The notes under the pieces were generated by a model that was not told the origin of the DNA, ran no database searches, and was given only the letters and a program-made list of their open reading frames with translations. From Lentisphaeria bacterium (GTDB taxonomy: Bacteria > Verrucomicrobiota > Lentisphaeria > Victivallales > UBA1829), in NCBI GenBank assembly GCA_003526375.1, contig DPDG01000006.1:68811-132810 (forward strand): DNA of 64,000 bases. The letters are read 5' to 3'. Position numbers and translations under genes: made by a program. Every line of letters begins with the position of its first letter. The first letter of the stretch is position 1. Below are positions 52,101 through 58,945 of the stretch, one piece after another.

Positions 52101-53188
52101 GGCAGGTCAAATTCTGACTTGATGAGCTTGCCTTGAAAATAGGGTTCCCCCCGGACGGTGAAGTCCTTGGGGAGAAACTCCGGCTTGACCTTGGGCCAGA
52201 CCGGAGCGTCCAGCGTCATTGCGACCGGAGGCAGTTTTTTCAGGGTTGTTTTGTTAAAAAAAAAAGACATCTCGGAGATTTCTATTTTGCCTCCGGCACT
52301 GTTGGTGGGGTCGAAGCGGAGGTGAACAATAGTTCCTGCCTCGGTCCAGCTCTGAGGATTGCTCAATGCGTCAGTGGTAAGCGTCATGGTATGCCACTGA
52401 CCGTCATTATTCAGCTTGGGAATACGCCAGTAGTTCTTTGCGCTGAAGGTATAGGGCTTGCTGGCAAAGTAAAGCTCGCCTCCGGCGGAACCGGTACCGG
52501 TGGCACGGTAACGGAATTGAAAGGCATTGTACTTTTTGGGATCTATGGCGAGTTTTCCGCTGATAATCTGCGGATCGGCTTTGATGTCACTCATAACAAG
52601 GGTTTCAGGAGTAATGTCCACTTTGGTATTGGCATGAGCTTTCCAGCCGTCAAAGCCGTTTTTGCCGTTCCATTCCGGCTTGCCGGAATCAATGCGGCAG
52701 AAACTCATATTGGAAATCTCGATTTTCCCTCCGGAACTGTCTGTGGGGTCGAAACGCAACTGAACCACGATTCCGCCCTCGGTCCAGCTTTTGGGATTGA
52801 CAAGAGTATCGGGACCAAGTATCATGGTATGCCACTGTCCGTCGTCGGCAAGTTTGGGGATGCTCCACATATCACGCTCACTGAAGCGTCCGGGGGTGCG
52901 GGCGTAAAAGAGCTGTCCGCCGCTTTTTCCGGTACCGGTGGCACGATAACGGAATTTGAAAGAGTTGTATTTGGAAGGATCAATTGCCAGAATCCCGCTG
53001 ATTACCTGTGGATCAGCCTTGATCTCGGTCAAGACAAGAGCCTCCGGTGTAACATCAACTTTGACATTTGCCTGTTTCTTCCAGCCATAGAAGCCATTTT
53101 TTCCGTTCCACTCCAGCATTCCTGAGTCAGCCACAGCAACAGTCATTCCCAGGAACAGTGCACTTATCGCATACCATTTTTTTTTCAT
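49181..53188 (-). CDS. Giant exported glycoside-hydrolase-like protein with duplicated N-terminal domain
   Basis: About 1,335 residues. A signal peptide (MKKKWYAISALFLGMTVAVA) is followed by two tandem beta-sandwich domains, residues 25-164 and 171-310, with 95 of 140 positions identical by my count. A GH2-like sandwich follows (residues about 345-500, QYTADDEAQVYVNGTEVS), then a third Ig-like domain, a TIM barrel from about 650 (KPFYPVWGYPHYVYIP, IIGYRISGGHTAEWLGW, the possible acid/base Glu), and a C-terminal region with a beta-galactosidase-like trimerisation fold. It is probably a GH42/GH5-like enzyme on an extracellular glycan, though no family is certain. Start set at the ATG with AGGAG 7-8 bases upstream, 16 codons inside the longest frame. 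GC is lower than flanking genes. Confidence 0.75.
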   Translation of the reverse strand: MKKKWYAISALFLGMTVAVADSGMLEWNGKNGFYGWKKQANVKVDVTPEALVLTEIKADPQVISGILAIDPSKYNSFKFRYRATGTGKSGGQLFYARTPGRFSERDMWSIPKLADDGQWHTMILGPDTLVNPKSWTEGGIVVQLRFDPTDSSGGKIEISNMSFCRIDSGKPEWNGKNGFDGWKAHANTKVDITPETLVMSDIKADPQIISGKLAIDPKKYNAFQFRYRATGTGSAGGELYFASKPYTFSAKNYWRIPKLNNDGQWHTMTLTTDALSNPQSWTEAGTIVHLRFDPTNSAGGKIEISEMSFFFNKTTLKKLPPVAMTLDAPVWPKVKPEFLPKDFTVRGEPYFQGKLIKSEFDLPSGGKHKIFFLRREFQCKAKPVLAWLQYTADDEAQVYVNGTEVSRSGNWRITEVAEVSDCIQQGTNTLAFRYHNSVSAGGVLGELLILFDDGTTLRIDTDKNFKSHVNAPKGWNKNGFDDSGWTAVLEQAGPPAPPWTGVKLIYKDYTRPQKFIQASATPKNAVAGNTVRLNYEFEGKMPDQPFGITMELFDRDKLCWSETLPLTAGNMVKMEKNRWKIQLDYTLPLYLNSNKFRARIKSGALHVRNGGFPETGFHFTRAASIPNYTKNPKTSVIDLNGSPSFAIDGKPFYPVWGYPHYVYIPFGQAPLNLITVNPGNGWWPEENKNDFSVFDRFAEGHRRNAKDAYFLWDIPVRPPQDWVERNPNEICLDDKGMVNKDGGRENYSFGSEKALEAMRQQVINAIRYLEKSPYANRIIGYRISGGHTAEWLGWSPVRGRILDFSPAAQKAFKKFAQQNYPALKDFHIPTLEERKSLDNNEILWEPSKHLSAIAYNDYYSTAVADMLAELCKTAKAELKNQKVVGSYYGYTVTLHSTGSSQMRAHYALKKLIDSRSVDFLMSPQAYSVRNLGDTCGDMKPFASMAANNIIPVIEDDTRTHNGRYIATSLNNYQTLNKAATLAVMRRNMGIALCRRQPLCYFPLGNGTDFDFPEMVEDIAILRKTGEHCSVKAVKRDAQTAIVFSEDIIKSMPILSQGSGTGKIQAYKGDGTVRQIHVGTIVQAGESYCYNLTRFARAGVPTDYLLAEDLADHPGNYKLYVFVNSFKYDAKFLAAVNELKKRDCTLFWVYAPGYTCENKNSVENMKILTGFDFVKASEPLMPAVKLADGRWMGTTTTRIKPMFSVKKNTSIKVLGVYEDGTAGYAETKTGKARSIFCGAYQFDVPFLTELARQSGVHIYSENSDPMEANSALFTLHARFPGKKTIRLPKKTDVLDVMNRKLIAKNVNMFTFEAPLHSSWIFYYGNDAEDLLKKLNK

Positions 53189-53217
53189 TGTCTGATCTCC
53201 TTTTTTTATTTTAATAT

Positions 53218-54003
53218 TTACCATATACCGTAACACGGCTCAGTAGTGACAGACATTTTTGTTCCATATTGGTTAAAGTATGTCAAGGTCTTGGCACTAT
53301 AGCTGTATCCGCTGTTTATACTGTGATGCGATGCAAACAACTTTGGAAAAAAGGTCACGGGGACTGATTCCGCATGGCCGTCAAGAAAAGCGAAATTTGC
53401 CTTACCGGCATGCCGACTGATAAAGTAGGAATGATCACCGCTATACAAAGTATAAACCACTGAGATTTGCGTATGATCTGTATCTCTATAAGAATCGCCC
53501 AGCAGGATATAGCTGTTTGAAGCGGGAACAGACCATGAAGTAATGGCTAAACCGAATCCAATGTTGTAAATCTGAGAAAAACCATTTGGAATCAGTGACT
53601 TGGGTGGATAATTTGGAGTGCCATACCAGCCTGTCAAACTTGTCGTTTTTCCATTTACAGGAACCATGCAACGACCAATTCTGTCGTCCTGTAAATAACC
53701 ATTATCGATCAGTCGAGCACCATAACTTCGGGAATCATAGTTCGAATTGGCAGAAAGAATCATAATTCCTTTGGCATCATTGGCGTAGGTATGCATGGCC
53801 AGCATGACCTGTTTAAGCTGACTGGTGCAACTGATCATATGTGCTTTATCTCTTGCCTTGTTCAGTGCTGGTAACAACATTCCCGCCAGAATCGCGATGA
53901 TCGCAATCACGATGAGGAGCTCTATCAGGGTAAAATTCCGAAAGATTGCATGGAAAATATAAAATCTTTTTTGTCCTGTTGCGGTGAAAAATTTCCTGTT
54001 CAT
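53218..54003 (-). CDS. DUF1559-type pseudopilin with C-terminal DG motif
   Basis: A 261-residue pseudopilin with an unusually long leader (about 23 residues before FTLIELLIVIAIIAILAG). Then come a helix (NKARDKAHMISCTSQLKQV), a beta-rich body with Cys-Met-Val-Pro, and the motif RHAGKANFAFLDGHAESV (His, nine residues, Asp-Gly-His). A strong AGGAGG lies 6 bases before the ATG. It is followed 29 bases later by the giant exported protein, and an AraC regulator diverges from it, so regulator-pseudopilin-enzyme order is kept. GC is low (a 60-base sample at 53281 is 43%). Confidence 0.9.
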   Translation of the reverse strand: MNRKFFTATGQKRFYIFHAIFRNFTLIELLIVIAIIAILAGMLLPALNKARDKAHMISCTSQLKQVMLAMHTYANDAKGIMILSANSNYDSRSYGARLIDNGYLQDDRIGRCMVPVNGKTTSLTGWYGTPNYPPKSLIPNGFSQIYNIGFGLAITSWSVPASNSYILLGDSYRDTDHTQISVVYTLYSGDHSYFISRHAGKANFAFLDGHAESVPVTFFPKLFASHHSINSGYSYSAKTLTYFNQYGTKMSVTTEPCYGIW

Positions 54004-54116
54004 TTTTTCCTCCTGATTTTTATTTGTTTTATAATTATATCTGTTTTTGATGAAAAAACCTTAATAAAAAATCTAAAAAACAGCATAAAAATTCCAAAAT
54101 GATTTTTTCCGGCTGA

Positions 54117-54144
54117 TTGCAAAAAGAAAAACTGTATTTATATT
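54117..54144 (+). promoter_or_regulatory. Promoter of the AraC gene (leaderless)
   Basis: TTGCAA (54117-54122), 16-base spacer, TATATT (54139-54144). Transcription should start near 54151, about 3 bases before the ATG at 54154, and no Shine-Dalgarno is present. Confidence 0.55.
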
Positions 54145-54153
54145 ATTTCCTTT

Positions 54154-55068
54154 ATGAACATCAAGAGCTCTACATATCTTTTTCAGAATACCGCTGATTT
54201 TCCGTTGCGGGTTTCGATTCAGGAAAAGCAGGCCCCGACAAAACTTCACTCTCACGAATGTGTGGAACTGGTCTGCGTCTATGACGGGGAGGGAATGCAC
54301 CTCACGGAAGCCGGTCGGACTCCGTTGCGGCAGGGAGATGTCTTCGTGATTCCGCGCGGATTCTCGCACGGGTATCTGGTCGAGAAGAAACTCTCTCTTT
54401 TCAATGTGCTTTTCATGCCGGAGCGTCTGCCGATGCCGCAGCTCGATCTCTGTCGAATGGCTGGATTTCAGGAACTTTTCATGCCTCTCAATGCACGGAA
54501 CGCCTATCCGTTTTTTCATATCAGCGGGGAGGAGCTTTCGGAGATCATGCCGCTGCTGAAAGAACTGCTCGCGGAAAGCAGGAACTTCGCCCCCGCCTGC
54601 CGGACGTGCCGCCTTGGACTGCTGATGGTTCTGCTCTGCAAACTGACCCGTCTTTACTGTGTCCGCAAAAAAGTCCGGGAACATATTCCGGACGGAGTGA
54701 ACAGGGTGCTGGAATACCTGAATCTCCATTTCCGGGAGACGGTTCATATGGATTCCCTGCCGAAAATGAGCCGGATGTCCCGCAGCAACTTTCTCCGGGC
54801 ATTCAAACAGGTCACGGGGACTACGCCTTTGCAGTATGTGCTTCACCTCCGCATCAATTATGCCTGCCGGGAGTTGCAGGAAACGGAGGACAGTGTGACG
54901 AAGATCGCCTATCAGTCAGGCTTCGAGGACAGCAATTATTTTTCCCGCACCTTCCACAAGTTCATCGGCATGACGCCGCGGGAATACCGCAGCAGGATAA
55001 AGTCTTCGCAGAGTGAACTTCCTGCAGAGGATCGGAAAAAGAGAGCACAGGAACAAGCCGCTCCATAA
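54154..55068 (+). CDS. AraC-family transcription regulator
   Basis: A 304-residue regulator with an N-terminal cupin sensor (KLHSHECVELVCVYDGEGMH, LRQGDVFVIPRGFSHGY) and a C-terminal double helix-turn-helix (SRSNFLRAFKQVTGTTPLQY, then VTKIAYQSGFEDSNYFSRTF and KFIGMTPREYR). Such proteins usually activate sugar-catabolic genes on binding a sugar. It diverges from the pseudopilin-exported enzyme-GH106-like series and is the obvious regulator of it. The tail (RKKRAQEQAAP) is charged. The mRNA looks leaderless. Confidence 0.93.
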   Translation: MNIKSSTYLFQNTADFPLRVSIQEKQAPTKLHSHECVELVCVYDGEGMHLTEAGRTPLRQGDVFVIPRGFSHGYLVEKKLSLFNVLFMPERLPMPQLDLCRMAGFQELFMPLNARNAYPFFHISGEELSEIMPLLKELLAESRNFAPACRTCRLGLLMVLLCKLTRLYCVRKKVREHIPDGVNRVLEYLNLHFRETVHMDSLPKMSRMSRSNFLRAFKQVTGTTPLQYVLHLRINYACRELQETEDSVTKIAYQSGFEDSNYFSRTFHKFIGMTPREYRSRIKSSQSELPAEDRKKRAQEQAAP

Positions 55069-55087
55069 AAATTTTTTCCAATGTTTT

Positions 55088-56215
55088 TCAGTTGCAGGAC
55101 TTGTCCGCTTTCTCCTTAATTCGTTTCCTCAGGAAGACCGCAGCCTGAAAGATTTCTTTTTCCGAATGAAATTGTCCGTTCAACATTTGGATTTGACCAT
55201 CCTGAAAACCGATCAGGCATTTCGTTTTCCGGAAACCCGGAGCGGAGTGAAAAACAGAGAAGCCGTTTCCCGCCGTGGGGACAGTCAATTGGAACATCGG
55301 ACAGCAGTTAAGGATACGATTCCTTTGCTCATCATATTGCCGCAGGAGCTTCATGTTTTCCGGAAAAGCTCTGCATTCCGCCCGGTAAACCATGATTGAG
55401 TTCATCAATTTTCCGGCAGCATTGGCAAGACGCTGTTCGGCGCGATCCGCTTCCGTATAAGAGGCAGGGAAAAGGACGTTGACGTAAATGCACTGAGAGA
55501 GAAAGCCCAGCGCCAGAAGAACTGATAACGGGGCGGTTGTGAAATCTTTATTTCTGTAAAAGAGCAAAAGAGGTGCGACGCATCCTGACAAAAGAAGGAG
55601 AGAAGTAAAAGTATTGAAACAGTTTGGAAAACAAAGAAATAACTCGACTGCGAGTGTAATCAGAAATGCCGGCGTTCTGTATCCTGCCGTCAGCCAGAGC
55701 CAGCCGGGAAAGGTTCCGAACACGCACAGCGTCTCAGGCACATATTTCTTCCGGGTATTCAGATTCGGCATGACAGACCGGTAATAGATTGTGATCTGGG
55801 CGAGAGTCATTCCGGTAAGACTTCCGATTCCCCATAGGAATTTCAGTTCTTCCGCCGGCGACCGAGAGGTGTACCCAAAGAAATCGGATGTCATGAGCGG
55901 GTTGAACTGGTATGATATTACCGCCAGTGCACCTCCTGCAATCCATCCCGCCGCCAACCATAATGAGATGAGGGCGATCTGCCGTTTCCGCAGCATGATG
56001 CTGTCTGCCGCATAGAATGTGATGCCCTGCTGGATGAGTGAAAGAAAAATAGCAAAAAACAAGGCTTTATAAAATGGATTTGAAATATCGGGGAACTGGA
56101 GCCGGAGTGTCTGAGCTGAAACAAGACTGAAAATCAGAAGGAGACTCCATGCCGCGCTGATCGACAGGAGGCTTCTTCTGATTGATGGTATGAAATGAAT
56201 GAACTTGTCTGCCAT
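55088..56215 (-). CDS. Polytopic membrane protein with pseudopilin-like C-terminal domain
   Basis: A 375-residue protein I do not recognise as a whole. Residues 15-260 contain about seven hydrophobic helices. The last about 110 residues look like a pseudopilin globular domain: a helix LANAAGKLMNSIMVYRAECR, then FPENMKLLRQYDEQ, NCCPMFQLT and the strand IGFQDGQIQML with an Asp-Gly turn. If so, it is a membrane-embedded relative of the exported pseudopilins in this window. It is convergent with the AraC gene (19 bases apart) and separate from the genes to its right. No enzymatic motif seen. Confidence 0.6.
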   Translation of the reverse strand: MADKFIHFIPSIRRSLLSISAAWSLLLIFSLVSAQTLRLQFPDISNPFYKALFFAIFLSLIQQGITFYAADSIMLRKRQIALISLWLAAGWIAGGALAVISYQFNPLMTSDFFGYTSRSPAEELKFLWGIGSLTGMTLAQITIYYRSVMPNLNTRKKYVPETLCVFGTFPGWLWLTAGYRTPAFLITLAVELFLCFPNCFNTFTSLLLLSGCVAPLLLFYRNKDFTTAPLSVLLALGFLSQCIYVNVLFPASYTEADRAEQRLANAAGKLMNSIMVYRAECRAFPENMKLLRQYDEQRNRILNCCPMFQLTVPTAGNGFSVFHSAPGFRKTKCLIGFQDGQIQMLNGQFHSEKEIFQAAVFLRKRIKEKADKSCN

Positions 56216-56379
56216 AGATCAGGATATACTTCAGTTTCTTCTTTTGAGCTTTTTTTACTCTGAAGCTGAAAGTATTATATCATCTGTTCACTGTTTTGCA
56301 AATAAGGATACGCAATCTTCACACTGCGGCAGGGGGGAGGCATCTGTTTCCCGGAAAAGGAACTTGCCGTTTTTCCGGT

Positions 56380-57321
56380 TTACCGTTTTGATTCCTGTTC
56401 AAGCTCCCTGAGCTGAAATGACGGATCGGCTTCTCTGATTTTTGCATAGGTCTTTTTCATGGATGCGAGCCCGGCGTTACGCATGTCCTGACAGATGTTC
56501 TGCTCCAGTTGCGCCCGCACATTGCCTCCCATGAAAGACGCCAGAAGCAGATTCAGATATTTCTTTTCCGCCGGTGTCCCGCTCCTGAGTTTCGGGAGCC
56601 ACGGCATGTCGTTTTCCTGAATCATGACGAATACGTCAGGACTGTCATCCGTGAATTTGCGGACAGCCTGCGCCGCCACACTGCCCGCTTCCAGCGGGTT
56701 TTCCTCCAGCGCCCTGACTGCGCGCGCAATGGTGTCCTTGATGTTCTGCGGCACGTTGGTTTTTTCGCCGGTGTAGAAATTCGCTTTTGCCTGTTCCAGG
56801 AGAGCGCGGAACAGCCTGTCCTGCGGTTCCAGCTTCAAAGGAACCGCAGGCGCGAATTCCACCTTGAGAAGATTTCCGCGATAACCTGTCATGAAAATGC
56901 AGATGTGATGCGGCAGATTGTTATCCGTATAAGTCAGAACGGTATAAATGCCCGTCAGTTTTTTGCCTGCCAGACAGCGGAGGGAAAGTGTCTCCGTCTT
57001 TTCTGCCTTGAGCCCCTTGCGGAGCTGTTTCTGCGTTTCGACTGCCTGCGCGAAAGCCTGTTTCAGTTCTGCGGAAGCGGCTCCCTCCGTGATGTCCTTT
57101 CCTGCCGGATTCAGGACGGAAACCGTGAAGAACAGCTGCTGCGGGCCGAGATAGCGGACGGATTTTGTATTTGCCCTGTCGTTTTTCTTCTGAACGTCGC
57201 CTTTGCGGAAAATCGAGATGTTGGAGAACATTTTTTCCAGAGTGTCGTTTTCCGCCGCATTGAGGCAGCATGAGGCGCCGCAGAAAACGGCGGCAAGCGG
57301 CAGAATGATATGTCTGAGCAT
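56380..57321 (-). CDS. Exported protein of unknown function
   Basis: A 313-residue protein with a signal peptide (MLRHIILPLAAVFCGASCCLNAA) whose Cys-Cys at its end might form a lipobox. The mature part has an alpha/beta region (QQLFFTVSVLNPAGKDITEG, then LTGIYTVLTYTDNNLPHHIC and GYRGNLLKVEFA) and a helical C-terminal half ending in a charged coiled-coil-like tail. I do not know the family. It lies 15 bases after the TPR lipoprotein gene and is probably its operon partner. Confidence 0.65.
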   Translation of the reverse strand: MLRHIILPLAAVFCGASCCLNAAENDTLEKMFSNISIFRKGDVQKKNDRANTKSVRYLGPQQLFFTVSVLNPAGKDITEGAASAELKQAFAQAVETQKQLRKGLKAEKTETLSLRCLAGKKLTGIYTVLTYTDNNLPHHICIFMTGYRGNLLKVEFAPAVPLKLEPQDRLFRALLEQAKANFYTGEKTNVPQNIKDTIARAVRALEENPLEAGSVAAQAVRKFTDDSPDVFVMIQENDMPWLPKLRSGTPAEKKYLNLLLASFMGGNVRAQLEQNICQDMRNAGLASMKKTYAKIREADPSFQLRELEQESKR

Positions 57322-57336
57322 ACGGACTCCTTGTTT

Positions 57337-58146
57337 TTATTGAATCCAGAGCAGACGTTCCGTCGGCTGAGGCAACCTGGAAATCCGGTAGAAACGAAGC
57401 GCATTGCCGAGTGTGTTCCTGTAACTGTCGTAGGGGTCTCCCTGCGGAAGTCCGGCGGCATAGCGGATTGCATTTTCCTGTGTCCTGATCGCATCCTGCC
57501 ATTTGCTGTTCACCGCCTGCGCATAAGCCAGCGTTTCCAGCGTCGGAGCGGACGGGTAGAATTCCGCCGCGCCTTCCGCCAGGGCAAGCGCTTTTGCGGA
57601 GTTTCTGCCGGAATGCGCAAGAAGCCATGCATAGGTGTCGAGCACGCGCACATCGCGTGTGTTGAGTTTATATTGATCTTCCAGCATGCTCAGGGCAGCC
57701 TGTTTCTGGTCTTTTTTGTAATAGAGCAGTTTCGCGAGAGCGCAGATCGTGCGAGCCCGTGCGAGATCGGGATTCTTCATTTCAAAGTTGAGCTTCAATG
57801 CACTCTGATAATCCGCGATGGCGCCGTCATAGTCACCGCTTTGTTCGCGGAGCATACCGCGTATCAGTCTTGCCGCCGCCAGTTCGGGGGCTTCCTTTAC
57901 GGCGATATCCGCATCTGCAAGAGCCGCTTTCCGTTTACCTTGGGCGAAATATGCCTTTGCCCGCTGAAGATAGAGCCAGGGGTCTTTTTCCCCGTTCCTG
58001 AGTCCTTCCGTCGCCGCATGGGCTGCCGCGTCATACTTGCCTTCCGCATTGTAACGGGATGCCAGTTCCTTGCCCGACGGACTGGTGCAGGCGCAAAAAA
58101 GAAGAAGGGCGGGGACGATGGAAAAAGTGAAACGCATTTTATTCAT
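57337..58146 (-). CDS. TPR-repeat lipoprotein
   Basis: About 269 residues. The N-terminus MNKMRFTFSIVPALLLFCAC is a lipoprotein-type signal with the lipidated Cys just after LLFCA. The mature chain is made of five or six tetratricopeptide repeats, e.g. YNAEGKYDAAAHAATEGLRN, LYLQRAKAYFAQGKRKAAL, AARLIRGMLREQSGDYDGAI and TLETLAYAQAVNSKWQDAIR. It should be a protein-interaction scaffold on a membrane facing the periplasm. The start was set 11 codons inside the longest frame, where AAGGAG lies 8 bases upstream. Followed by an exported protein gene 15 bases away. Confidence 0.85.
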   Translation of the reverse strand: MNKMRFTFSIVPALLLFCACTSPSGKELASRYNAEGKYDAAAHAATEGLRNGEKDPWLYLQRAKAYFAQGKRKAALADADIAVKEAPELAAARLIRGMLREQSGDYDGAIADYQSALKLNFEMKNPDLARARTICALAKLLYYKKDQKQAALSMLEDQYKLNTRDVRVLDTYAWLLAHSGRNSAKALALAEGAAEFYPSAPTLETLAYAQAVNSKWQDAIRTQENAIRYAAGLPQGDPYDSYRNTLGNALRFYRISRLPQPTERLLWIQ

Positions 58147-58390
58147 GATGTTGATCTCCTTACGGAACCAATATACCAATCTTTTTTTGAAAAATCAAAT
58201 GCCGGAAAGAATTTTAATGAGAGACAAGGGGGGAATGGAGAATGGCACAGTGGAATCTGATGAAAAAGAAAGAGCTTGGCGTCCATGGCTTGATCCTGCG
58301 CGCAGGAAGGTCGGCGTCACAGTCGAAATGCCCCGATACGGAATATGCTCTGCACCGGGAGGTTTGTTTCCTGCTTTCCCCGGAATTTTT

Positions 58391-58418
58391 TTGCTTTTTT
58401 TCAGATATGCAGTATATT
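58391..58418 (+). promoter_or_regulatory. Promoter of the MerR-family gene
   Basis: TTGCTT (58391-58396), 16-base spacer, TATATT (58413-58418), about 45 bases before the ATG. Confidence 0.5.
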
Positions 58419-58462
58419 AAAGTTATTCTAACATTCACTCTGACTTTGAAAGGAACTGAATC

Positions 58463-58933
58463 ATGCCGAAACTTCCCCCGTTTGGTTCGTCTCGTGACAA
58501 GACTCCGAGATATACCGTGAAAGAAGTCGCCGAGATGATGGAGCTTTCCACTTACACCGTCCGTTATTATGAAAACGCCGGGCTCGTTCCCGAAGTGGAC
58601 CGCTCCGAAGGCAACATCCGGCTGTTTTCCGACTATTCTCTCGGATGGCTGCGCCTGGTGCACTGCCTGCGCGCGACCGGACTGCCCATTGAGGGGGTCC
58701 GGCGCTATATTGAGCTTTGCGCAAAAGGCGATGCCTCGATTCCGGAACGTGCGGAGATTATTTTTGCGCAGGAAAAGAGCCTGCGGCAGCAGTTGAAGGC
58801 GCTGCACCGGCAGATGGAGGTTCTCAAATATAAGAAACACTTCTATGAGGAGCTTCTTGCCGGCAGAGGCACGGACCGGTGCAATCCGGCAAACCCTGCA
58901 AAAGTCGAACCGGACATCGTTCCGCAGAACTGA
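58463..58933 (+). CDS. MerR-family transcription regulator (AdhR/NmlR-like)
   Basis: A 156-residue regulator. Winged helix at residues 15-80: RYTVKEVAEMMELSTYTVRY, YENAGLVPEVDRSEGNIRLF, then LVHCLRATGLPIEGVRRYIE, followed by a dimerisation coiled coil (EKSLRQQLKALHRQMEVLKY) and KKHFYEELLAG. This layout matches the AdhR-type branch that answers aldehydes; the C-terminal cysteine near RCNPANP could be a sensor, but only one is present. Its target is not obvious: the next genes are convergent phospholipase D-like and, further on, the sirtuin. Confidence 0.88.
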   Translation: MPKLPPFGSSRDKTPRYTVKEVAEMMELSTYTVRYYENAGLVPEVDRSEGNIRLFSDYSLGWLRLVHCLRATGLPIEGVRRYIELCAKGDASIPERAEIIFAQEKSLRQQLKALHRQMEVLKYKKHFYEELLAGRGTDRCNPANPAKVEPDIVPQN

Positions 58934-58945
58934 TGTGTTTTCCCG

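Noticed and set aside
49181..54003. Genomic island with mobile element
   Set aside because: The GC shift is real, but no integrase, transposase, tRNA or terminal repeat was seen at either edge.
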